From Crambe crambe (taxonomy: Eukaryota; Porifera; Demospongiae; Poecilosclerida; Crambeidae), in NCBI GenBank assembly GCA_963924555.1, contig OZ004598.1, positions 1,822,501-1,886,500 on the forward strand: a stretch of DNA of 64,000 nt. Reading direction: 5' to 3'. A program made the position numbers and the translations under genes. This document shows, piece by piece, positions 55,563-64,000 of the stretch; positions within the stretch are counted from its first letter, which is position 1, and each line of letters opens with the position of its first letter. The notes below the pieces were generated by a model. The model ran no database searches. It saw only the letters and a program-made list of their open reading frames with translations, and was not told the origin of the DNA.

Positions 55563-58500
55563 ATGAGAATGCTACTTCAAGTTAGTCTCCTTATGATTTT
55601 GTTGACCTCCTCAGGAGGTACTCCTTATTACATCACACCTTCAGATGATATCATTGCTGGTAATAACACCTGCTTCTTTGAAGGGAGGCCATTGCAACCA
55701 TGTAGCACTCTAGAGACTCTAACGGAAATCTATACTCCAACATCTATTTATCAAAACTCTGGTCCAGACTTGATGGTACTTTTTTTGCCTGGAAATTATT
55801 CAGTTGTGAAAATGATAAGTCTGAATTTTACATCACTTCAGAATGTAATTTTGAGTCCTTTAAATGAGAGTGGAAGTGCTATAAAAATAAAATGCAAAGC
55901 TAAGATGTTCATCAATATCTTGCAAGTAAGGAAAGTAATTATAAAATCCCTAGAATTTTATTTCTGCAGTGGAATACGTTATAAGAATGCGATGAATGTG
56001 AGAATTTTTCTTGAAATTCTGAACTCTTCATTTACTGGTAATCATGGAAGTGCTATAGTTACATATGGTGAATCTGAATCAGTGACTCTAATAATCATTA
56101 AATCCAAATTCGAATTGATCAAAAATTCTCGTGGCTGTGGAGCTGTCTGTGCAGTTCATTCATCAAGATATGAAATATATTCAGCGAGTCAGTCTAAACT
56201 TACTGTTGCCATGATCAGCAATACATTTGCCAATAATTTGGGAACAGTCCTCTATATTAATGGAGATTACGGACACACTGCAATCAATGTCACCAAATCC
56301 ATTTTTGCTAACAATACATCAAATCAGTATGGTGCAGCAATGGATATCACTGTTCATTGGAGGACATTATTACCACCATCAGCAGTGTTAATCATCAATA
56401 ATTGTTTATTTCACAATAATACAGCTAAACACAGTGGTGGGGCAATTGATATAGATATCGTTGGAAGTGATATCATTATAACTAATTGCAGATTTCAATT
56501 CAACACAGCAACTAAAGATGGTGGGGCAGTCGAACTGTTTCTTCTTGATGTACACAATAAAGCAATAATAGCTAATTGCACTTTTGTGGCCAACAGATGT
56601 GGTAACAAAGGAGGAGGAATTTTATACTTTCATACCAACACTGAACGATTTCATGTTTACAAGTGTGTACTGGAGTTAGAAAATGTAACATTTCAAGGAA
56701 ATTCTGCTAAAATTGGTGGTGGAATTTGTCTATTCTCTGCTACCAAAATTAAAAAATCAGTTTTACGATTCACAGTCTACTCCCACTCAATGGGTATAAC
56801 AAATGCAACATTTAGGGACAATTCAGCTCAGAATGGAGGTGCAATATCTATTGAAAACACTACATTGTATACAGATGGAGATATAGTCTTTATCAATAAT
56901 AAAGCTGATGCTAATGCTGGAGCATTAGAAGCCTCAAGATCCAATATACATTCAGCAAATGCAATCACCTTCAGAAATAATTCAGCAGGCAGAAGAGGTG
57001 GAGCATTATTTTTAATCGAGTCATCTCTGGGAGGTAGATTATACTTCATAGGAAATATTGCCTCCTTAGGGGGAGCAATATTCATAGATGACTTCACTGA
57101 TAGCTGTGAGAACAATAGGACTTGTTTCTCATTGGAAAGCATGTACTTCCAAGACAACAGAGCAAAAGAAGGAGCTTTACTCTATGGAGGAATTTCAATT
57201 AGCTGTATGAAATTTCACTCTGAGATACAGAAGTACATGAACATGTCATCTGCCGGAAACTCACTCGTTGCATCAAATTTGGTTGATATTTGCTTTTGTG
57301 ATGACCAGCAAAGACCTGACTGTTCTTTGAGACATAAAAATGTATCAGTTATACGAGGAGAATCAATACAACTAATGATTACAACAATGGACAAATATCA
57401 AAACTTCAAGTCTTCCTACTTGAAAAGTTGTGACGATTCAAGATTAACACTCGGTAGAGGAGAATGTCAGTACTACATCAGCAATGCATGCAGTAGAGTG
57501 AACTTTCATGCATATTCTAAACTAATAACAGGAGATATTGTCTTAAAATCTGATGCACGTTGTACAGGAAGTAAATTGACAGTTCAGGTGAAATTTCAGC
57601 CTTGTCCACAAGGCTTTCAGCTAGCTTTGAATGAAGACAGTTGTGAGTGCGACAAAAGATTAAAAGATATCATTATTGGATGCCATATAAGTAATAAAAC
57701 AATACAGAAGATCAAGAATTCTTGGTTTCATTATTACAATAATACACTTGAAGTATGCCAACACTGTCCTTTAGATTACTGCAATGAAAATGCTTCTATA
57801 CCCATAGCAGATGTCAAGAGTCAGTGTGCTAATAACCGTTCAGGGATTATTTGTGGAGCTTGTAAAGAACTCTTCAGCATAGCCTTGGGGAGTTCTAATT
57901 GCATCGAATGTCATGGTGCTCACAAGTATGCTATTCTATGGCTAGTTCCCCTGTTTGCAATCATGGGCTTGATTCTAGTGTTAAACATGTTATTTCTAGA
58001 TCTAACTGTTTCGATTGGACTCATCAATGGTTTGATATTCTATGCCAATATTTTATCGATCAGTGGTTTGATAAACAATTATAACTGCTCCATTCACCCA
58101 CTACTCTCAGTTTTCATATCATGGATAAATCTGGACTTTGGGATCGAGACATGTTCCTATTCAGGAATGGACATGTACCAGAAAACATGGCTACAGTTTT
58201 CCTTTCCCCTGTACATATGGTTACTAGTGGGTCTGATCATCATACTCAGTCACTACTCCACACGAGTGATGAGACTCCTTGGAAGAAAAGTCATTCCAGT
58301 ATTAGCTACTCTATTCTTACTCTCTTATGCTAAAATATTAAAGACGATCATTACAGCATTGTATTTCATTGAGGTATTAAGAGGTAATGCAGATAATATA
58401 TCAGATGAATTGGTCTCTCGTAAAGTTTGGACTCATGATGGGACTGTGGACTACCTCAGTGGTAAACACATCCCTCTCTTCATAGTGGCCTTGCTGTTCC

Positions 58501-59153
58501 TAGTCGTTCTCTTTCTTCCATACACACTCTTCCTCACCTTTGGACAGTGTCTTCGTACCATGTCAAAGAAGAGAAGGTTGAGATGGTTACGCACTACCAC
58601 TTTCATCTCCATAATGGATGCATACCATGCCCCTTTCAATAGAAAACATCGCTACTGGACTGGACTCCTCTTGTTGATACGTTGCATTCTCCTCCTAGTC
58701 TCAGTTTTTAACCAGAAGACCAATGTCGTAACATCTAACATGTTTGTTGTTACCATGATTATCATAGCATTGCTCGTGCTCAAGACATGTATTGAGGAGA
58801 GAATATATAGAACTCGTAGAGCAAATATTCTTGAAAATGTATTTTTGCTTAACTTGGGATTGCTAGCAGCTACATCCTACTATTTAGATGACTCAGATGG
58901 ACTCAATGTGTGCCAATGTCTCACTGCTTCCATTTCAGTGGCATTCGTGACTTTTTTCATCATCATAGTGTACCACATCAGTTACAAGGTGAAAGGATAT
59001 AATGCAGTGCAAAGAGTGTCTAATAAGATTAATGCTATCAGGAAAGTGAAGTCTTTTACTAAGAATCTTCCACCAGAACCTAAAGCAAACCCACCTACAA
59101 CTACTTTTGTGGAACTGCGTGAAGCTTTATTGGAAAGTGCTGAACATAATTAA
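55563..59153 (+). CDS. Branch 1 Pmp-like multi-pass receptor, intact
   Basis: 1,196 residues in one exon. The frame is open from 55539, but the first ATG is 55563 (MRMLLQVSLLMILLTSSGG), 41 bp from the TATA box. Layout: signal peptide (1-19); PYYITPSDDIIAGNNTCFFEG domain (about 20-60); beta-helix (about 90-600) with the clearest Pmp-like repeats of the window (GGAIDI 293, GGAVEL 319, GGGILY 350, GGGICL 385, GGAISI 425, GGALFL 479, GGAIFI 503), each followed by F..N.A words. Next come a Cys-rich stalk (CPQGFQLALNEDSCECD .. HCPLDYCN .. GIICGACKELFSIALGSSNC, about 680-782), about nine membrane segments (about 789-1140), and a tail ending FVELREALLESAEHN. The last membrane region (VTSNMFVVTMIIIALLVLK) is unlike the 39503 gene. 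Confidence 0.88.
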   Translation: MRMLLQVSLLMILLTSSGGTPYYITPSDDIIAGNNTCFFEGRPLQPCSTLETLTEIYTPTSIYQNSGPDLMVLFLPGNYSVVKMISLNFTSLQNVILSPLNESGSAIKIKCKAKMFINILQVRKVIIKSLEFYFCSGIRYKNAMNVRIFLEILNSSFTGNHGSAIVTYGESESVTLIIIKSKFELIKNSRGCGAVCAVHSSRYEIYSASQSKLTVAMISNTFANNLGTVLYINGDYGHTAINVTKSIFANNTSNQYGAAMDITVHWRTLLPPSAVLIINNCLFHNNTAKHSGGAIDIDIVGSDIIITNCRFQFNTATKDGGAVELFLLDVHNKAIIANCTFVANRCGNKGGGILYFHTNTERFHVYKCVLELENVTFQGNSAKIGGGICLFSATKIKKSVLRFTVYSHSMGITNATFRDNSAQNGGAISIENTTLYTDGDIVFINNKADANAGALEASRSNIHSANAITFRNNSAGRRGGALFLIESSLGGRLYFIGNIASLGGAIFIDDFTDSCENNRTCFSLESMYFQDNRAKEGALLYGGISISCMKFHSEIQKYMNMSSAGNSLVASNLVDICFCDDQQRPDCSLRHKNVSVIRGESIQLMITTMDKYQNFKSSYLKSCDDSRLTLGRGECQYYISNACSRVNFHAYSKLITGDIVLKSDARCTGSKLTVQVKFQPCPQGFQLALNEDSCECDKRLKDIIIGCHISNKTIQKIKNSWFHYYNNTLEVCQHCPLDYCNENASIPIADVKSQCANNRSGIICGACKELFSIALGSSNCIECHGAHKYAILWLVPLFAIMGLILVLNMLFLDLTVSIGLINGLIFYANILSISGLINNYNCSIHPLLSVFISWINLDFGIETCSYSGMDMYQKTWLQFSFPLYIWLLVGLIIILSHYSTRVMRLLGRKVIPVLATLFLLSYAKILKTIITALYFIEVLRGNADNISDELVSRKVWTHDGTVDYLSGKHIPLFIVALLFLVVLFLPYTLFLTFGQCLRTMSKKRRLRWLRTTTFISIMDAYHAPFNRKHRYWTGLLLLIRCILLLVSVFNQKTNVVTSNMFVVTMIIIALLVLKTCIEERIYRTRRANILENVFLLNLGLLAATSYYLDDSDGLNVCQCLTASISVAFVTFFIIIVYHISYKVKGYNAVQRVSNKINAIRKVKSFTKNLPPEPKANPPTTTFVELREALLESAEHN

Positions 59154-60319
59154 CAAAACATTAAGCATCACAAGATACGTATCATTGTTTACACTTTGTT
59201 AATTTTGTATGAAGAGTGAAATCAATATAAAATGTAGCTCAATTGGTAATGATAATAATACAGCTCAATCATCAGCTGTAACTCAATAGAATGTAATTCA
59301 AAACTATGTACACAGTGCTTCCAAATTACCTGATCAAATCAGAGGAGTTTTTGGGTTCAAAAGCTGCCATTGTGGAGAAAACACGCCTTCTGCAAGTTCA
59401 GGGCATTTTGTTTTTGGGTTTTGCTACACAATGACCCTTTACCCAATACACATGATCCTGAAGTTGGATTGAGATTCTGACCACAGTACCAGTTCATAAC
59501 AAAAGCATGACATGACTGTATAATGTAGTTTGTAGGCCAAGTGTGTAGACTGCTGGACCACACAGCAGACTATCGAAATCCTCTGGACATGGGGCCAAGT
59601 GTGGACTGCTGAACCACAGGAGGATCCCAGACTATCAGGATCCTCCGGATATGGTTCAGGGGCTAAGCGTCCATATGGGAGGATCCCACACTGTTAGGAT
59701 TCTCCGATTGATCAGGTACAAGCGAGTACCTGCATACCCAGATAAGACACCAGGCTATTGAAGTTGGTATGTGGTTTGAGTGCACACAGTGTACATAATG
59801 TAATCAGTTGCAGGTAATCAGCAGCAGGCTGGAAGTGAAAAAAAAAATCACAAAGATATTATGAGTGTTGCAGCAAGTGTTCAACAAGCCACTAGAAGCA
59901 CCTGGGCTGAAGAAGTTAAGGCACTGTTGACATTGTGGGGGAAAGGAAATATATAAGAACTTGACGGCACAGTAAGAAATAAAATATATATAGCACAATA
60001 ACTGAACAAGTCGGTATTGGGAAAATAAAAAATCTAAAACTAGAATATAGGACTGTGAAAGACCATACTGATGGAACTGGCTAGCCACTATGTACACTAC
60101 ATCTTGGGAAACTAAAGCAAAAATATTACAGTCTCAAGAATAACAATAATCTATAGTTGTAAATTTACTCATTGAACATCAATAGCTGCTAGTAATCCAA
60201 CAAAATCGTTTTCTTTTCTTAATAGCTAATGATTGCCATTGAGTATTATTTTAGTTTATAATACATATTAAGTTTGGGGAACTAATAACCCTGTATATGC
60301 AGTTAGGAGCAGAAGCAAC
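59154..60319. other. Spacer with hairpin-forming repeats
   Basis: 59535-59707 holds about three degenerate units of roughly 60-80 bp (caagtgt..actgctg.accacagg..gatcc). Two units contain stems: GGAGGATCC at 59619-59627 pairs perfectly with 59638-59646, and 59678-59686 pairs with 59697-59705 with one mismatch. No gene was recognised. Confidence 0.5.
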
Positions 60320-60327
60320 TATAAAAG
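60320..60327 (+). promoter_or_regulatory. TATA box of branch 1 fragment
   Basis: TATAAAAG followed by agatgaatttatg, the same promoter type as at 9304 and 39466; 53 bp before ATG 60373. Confidence 0.55.
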
Positions 60328-60372
60328 AGATGAATTTATGCTGCATTATTATACCAGTAATAAGTAGCTACA

Positions 60373-60602
60373 ATGCTGTTTCAAGTTAGTCTCTTTATGA
60401 CATTGTTGGCCTCCTCAGAAGGTACTCCTTACTACATCACACCTTCAGATGACATCATTGTTGGTAATAACACATGCTTCTTTGAAGGGAGGCCATTGCA
60501 ACCATGCAGCACTCTAGAGACAGTGACTGCAGAAAGTACATTCTACGATTTTGGTGAGAATTTAACAATATTCTTTTTGCCTGGGAGGCATAATATTACT
60601 AT
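60373..60602 (+). pseudogene. 5' fragment of a branch 1 gene
   Basis: Signal peptide and N-terminal domain only (MLFQVSLFMTLLASSEG, PYYITPSDDIIVGNNTCFFE, LTIFFLPGRHNI). It is close to the copy at 13697. At about 60600 it is joined to a branch 2 fragment in antisense, and the combined frame stops at 60618. The promoter is present, so a short secreted peptide could still be made, but this is best read as a rearranged relic. Confidence 0.8.
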
Positions 60603-61338
60603 ATTATATAACACATGAGGTGGCTCCATATTGTGAGGTATTTCAAATGTTGAATTGTATTCAATATTTAAGATACATTTTGAACTTGAATTGGTCAGAT
60701 TACTCTCTGTATAATAAACAAGAGTTCTCATTCTGGGCACTACAACACTAGAAGTGATAATACGGATACTGCTGTGATCACACAAGTTCACTCCTATTAT
60801 GCTGAATTCTCTGGAACTCTGGTTAGTTTGGTTAGTTATTAAGTTATTTAGTTTGATGTTATTACAATGGTTGAAAATAAACACAGCTTTGCTATAGCCC
60901 GAATACTGGTCAACATATCTCAAATACTGGTCAGTACCATTAACATACCTCACAGCTGATGCTGGAATAAAGCCTGCACAATCGCTGAACATGACTGAAC
61001 TTATGGTGAGATTAGTGACATTGAAGAAACTGAATCCTCCAGATCCATTAAGGCATCGAATTTTCACAATATTATATCCACTACTCAATTTGTTTGGGTC
61101 TGGAGTAATGGTTATATTGGAGGTATTCTCGATCAGACAAATTAAATGAATGTTGTCCGCTGATGGTGAATGAAGATTTGTTAAGCCGGATTTCAGTATT
61201 AGGAGAGACCGTTGCATTTGGAGAACACAGATACTTTATCAGACATTTTCCATTATTTATGAACACTTTCTGATGTGAGCAGCTAGTAGCTAATAAGCTC
61301 ATAAATAAAGTAGCCAGAAAAGCATGAAACTTGCCCAT
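60603..61338 (-). pseudogene. 5' fragment of a branch 2 gene
   Basis: It starts at ATG 61338 (MGKFHAFLATLFMSLLATSC) and matches the first 245 codons of the intact gene at 44986-48738, up to NSTFEIPHNMEPPHVLYNI. Four extra bases at about 61140 (cagacaaattaaatg against cagacaaaatg) shift the frame. It is cut at 60603, where the branch 1 fragment begins on the other strand. Its 5' flank (61339-62050) is a copy of 48739-49610. Confidence 0.85.
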
Positions 61339-61387
61339 TGTAATATTGCATGCACATGAACATGAGGAGAGTATGTTAAGTGGCTCA

Positions 61388-61395
61388 TTAATAAA
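61388..61395 (-). promoter_or_regulatory. Altered TATA box of branch 2 fragment
   Basis: TTTATTAA in minus-strand orientation (gtggctcattaataaaggc on the + strand), one base changed from the other three copies. Confidence 0.5.
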
Positions 61396-62205
61396 GGCAT
61401 AGGCGGTGGAACGGTCAGGCCAGTCATGCATGCCCAGGCCTGACCAATATTTTGGGAAAATTGGTTAATTATTATATTCAGTGGCTATCAATCAGTTAAT
61501 TATTATATTCAGTGGCTACTGTTTAATCAGTGGCTATACTGTAGAATTTCAGTAGTCCGGGGGATTATATCAATTTCAGGCCTGATAAATTGAATCTTGC
61601 TTCCAATACCTCTGAAAGGCTACATGTACAGGAAGTGAGCAACTCTTCTGGTCAGACAGGATGTTATTGTATGTGGCTTTAAAGACTCCATCAATTCTGC
61701 ACATGAAAAGTCAGCCTATTGCACATAGTATACAGTTGATGGTTGTCCTTTTGCATATTCGTTTTTTTAAATAATAATAATTATTATTATTTTTTCACAC
61801 CATAATTTCAAGGGTCAATTCCCTCTCATGATAAGGTGTACCTTTTTGGATCATTCCAGGATATATATATATATATGTGATAGTACTTGAGAAAAGGGGT
61901 CTTATCGTGCAAAACATTAAACGCTTATAAAGTTTGGGAGGGGTTGGGGTTGGAGGGAAGGTAATAGTACCCCTGAATATTTAAATTTCATATGTTGTAT
62001 GATATTCAGCAAACTACATACCACCGAAAAATTTATATATACGTAGCTACACATTAAGTTAATGCAGTAGCACAACAATTTACCACATCATCACATGACC
62101 ACTATACCTACACTCAACTCACAGAGATCTAAAATTCAGTGTAGCTACGTACTCACCAGTTTCAGGTGTATGCATGTTTAATCTTTTGCATACATTAATT
62201 CCTTG
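61396..62205. repeat. Duplicated branch 2 upstream region
   Basis: It follows 48798-49740 in order (ggcggtggaacggtcaggcc, ttattatattcagtggctat, cagacaggatgttatt, tttcaagggtcaattccctc, ggaggggttggggttggagg, catcacatgaccac). It lacks the second 86-bp unit and most AT repeats. Confidence 0.75.
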
Positions 62206-63694
62206 GGGGTTCCAAAATCATCCGTGTGTAAGCACGGAAAATTTTTTTGCCTGACTACGCCCACTTTCCTATAACCACACCCTCTTTTGATAACTGATGT
62301 TTTTAAATTATACAATGACTTAGCTAGCAGCTGCAATGCAACATATGAAGGCAGGGAAAGTATGAAGATGAGTAGATGATGAAGATAGTACCACTTCTTC
62401 ACAATCTGCTAGCTACCTGTACAGTTTTTACAGCAAGATTTATTCATAGTCTCAGGCACTAAGCCACTAACTGCTCAGGGCTGAGTTATTTATAACTGAC
62501 TTTTTCTGGACGAAAATAATAAGAGGCTTTGCCTCACTCGTTTCTCTCTGCTCATTTCGAGCTCACGATCGATCGATCATTCACATCACGAATGCGCGTA
62601 CGCGCATAGCTCGCGATCGCGCTTAAAATATTAAAAGGTGGTTCGACCATAGATATATAGACTACGTAGTCTTTTGCATACATTAATTGCTTAGTAGAGT
62701 CTCATCTCTGTCTGCAATTCAAGGTTTGCCGCACGTGTTCTTAACGGAAGTAGAGTTAGGCACTCTAAGTTAATGGCATGAAGAAGAACGAAGTTGCTTT
62801 ATAGATCCGTGATGGCAACGAAGCTCTGAGGTACTCAGGGAAGAAACGCGCTTTGATTATTTAGATTACACATTACGTTGTTTTTTAATTTTTTTTCAAG
62901 AGTCGACCAAGTAGAAAAAAACAGGCAATAAGCCTTATTCATATTTACAACGTATGCTTTTTTACATTACAGATGTGTCACCGAGAGAAGGAACACTAGT
63001 GAGAGAGTAGAGTTGTGCTTCCTGACCTTCACCTGTTAGCTAACTTGCTAGCAAATAATATTTTTAATGATAAAAATAATTATTGCCTTGACACCAAGTC
63101 ACAGATTATTGAAGCTGGAAGGCCATAACCTGATAAAAGATAGGAACATTTCCATATTGATACAGATGATAGTTAAAGCTGACTAGAGACTCACCTGAAC
63201 CACATAATGCCTGTAGACGAGTCTAATCTCTGTCTGTAATCAAGGCTTGCCACTACAGGAGAAAGGTAATACTAAAGAACTCTGCTTGCATGTGTTTTTA
63301 GATTCCATGGTAAAAATCGCCAACATGGAGACAGTAGTACGAAGTCCCTACTCACCTGAACCACATATTGCCCTGTTGTACACACTGCTGCTTAGTCTGT
63401 CTGCAATCAAGGCTTGCCGCTACTACAGGATAAAGCTAATGCACGTGTTCTTAGATTGTATGGTAAAGATCGTCAACATGGGGACGGTAATACAATTTCT
63501 GACCTGATGCGCAGTCCAAAACGAAGTAGAGTTAGGCGCTCTTAGTTAATATAATGGAGGTACTTAGAGATCCGTGACGGCAGCAAAGCTCTGTGGTATA
63601 CGCAGGGAAGAAACGCGCTTTGATTACTGTCTTTTCATCCAATATTTATTACTGTTGCTAGCTAGTCTAGCCTTTGTGATAAAATTAATTGATA

Positions 63695-63734
<40 letters not shown>

Positions 63735-64000
63735 TAAAAAAAATTACATTTACATTACGTACGTATTTCTTTTTTTTCTTTTCTACTTGGTATGCAATTT
63801 TTCTACTTGGTATGTAATTTTTTTTCTTACTATATTTATATTATTTTATATCTACTTGGTATGTAATTTTTATTTATTTATTTATTTATTTTTATGTAGA
63901 ATGAACCGAAGAATTACAAATTCACAGAAACCTGAGCATACGCAGTCAGTGTGTGTACCAGGCTCTCCTCCCCCTTCCATGCACGCGCGAGAGCCTGGGG
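62206..64000. other. Repeat-rich end, no gene recognised
   Basis: A CpG-rich patch at 62560-62635 contains a perfect 16-bp palindrome ATGCGCGTACGCGCAT (62592-62607) and gatcgatcgatc. Two diverged copies of a long unit lie at about 62688-62870 and 63210-63640 (shared words: ctctgtctg.aat.caagg.ttgcc, gcacgtgttctta, gtagagttaggc.ctc, gatccgtga.ggca.c.aagctctg, cagggaagaaacgcgctttgatta). A poly-A run is at 63698-63731 and a ttta repeat at 63870-63893. No open frame is credible. Confidence 0.5.
63698..63731. repeat. Poly-A homopolymer
   Basis: Thirty-four A bases, a few dozen bp after the second long repeat unit (63210-63640). It could be the tail of an inserted RNA copy, but no element boundary was set. 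Confidence 0.9.

Noticed and set aside
2087-61338. Bacterial origin or contamination suggested by chlamydial-type Pmp repeats
   Set aside because: The genes have eukaryotic TATA promoters, lie among eukaryotic retroelements and MITEs, lack ribosome-binding sites and operon structure, and carry a multi-pass membrane module instead of an autotransporter barrel.
62592-62607. Palindrome as a replication origin or integration site
   Set aside because: A 16-bp palindrome in a CpG-rich patch alone does not support this; no partner repeats or genes are near.

Overview
This is nuclear DNA of a metazoan, most likely a demosponge. It is AT-rich, with very short introns in at least one gene, many microsatellites and many tagctagct-type low-complexity stretches. 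The dominant genes encode large secreted or membrane proteins whose ectodomains carry Pmp-like (GGAI.. / F..N.A) beta-helix repeats, fused to a Cys-rich stalk and a multi-pass membrane module. The species assignment is an inference; no rRNA, tRNA or mitochondrial marker is present.

The window is mainly one cluster of this receptor-like superfamily, in two branches. Branch 1 (mature N-terminus PYYITPSDD, tail VELREALLES) has two intact genes (39503-42991 and 55563-59153, both +). It has broken but nearly full-length copies at 9372-12947, 13697-17220, 34427-38039 and 50201-53727 (+), a copy without membrane module at 2087-4166 (-), and small relics near 4.6, 18.5, 24.4, 30.0 and 60.4 kb. Branch 2 (N-terminus GKFQAFLATLFMSLLATSC, acidic tail) is entirely on the minus strand. 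It has one intact gene (44986-48738), one copy with a 10-bp deletion (19731-23434), one deleted and internally inverted copy (32499-33698) and one 5' fragment (60603-61338). The Cys-rich and membrane modules are homologous between branches, while the ectodomains differ strongly.

Other content, left to right: 960-1420 (-) is the 3' end of a gene built from tandemly duplicated 33-nt mini-exons. 4891-8114 is a rearranged LTR retroelement (gag only), whose LTR is split by a 1.5-kb inverted-repeat DNA transposon with a 6-bp target duplication. 19324-19461 is a foldback MITE with a 9-bp target duplication. 24658-24931 is another MITE-like element. 27127-29007 is an intronless F-box gene followed by a six-copy 42-bp repeat. 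25.2-25.9 kb holds exon-like pieces of an unrecognised gene. The right end (61.4-64 kb) is repeats only.

The layout suggests birth-and-death evolution. Blocks with a divergent branch 2/branch 1 pair (33.7/34.4 kb and 48.7/50.2 kb) have been duplicated with their promoters. TATA boxes are conserved about 40-50 bp upstream of the start codons. Copies are mosaics of one another, and intact genes sit among pseudogenes. The function is unknown. A variable cell-surface receptor or adhesion system is a reasonable hypothesis, not something the sequence proves.
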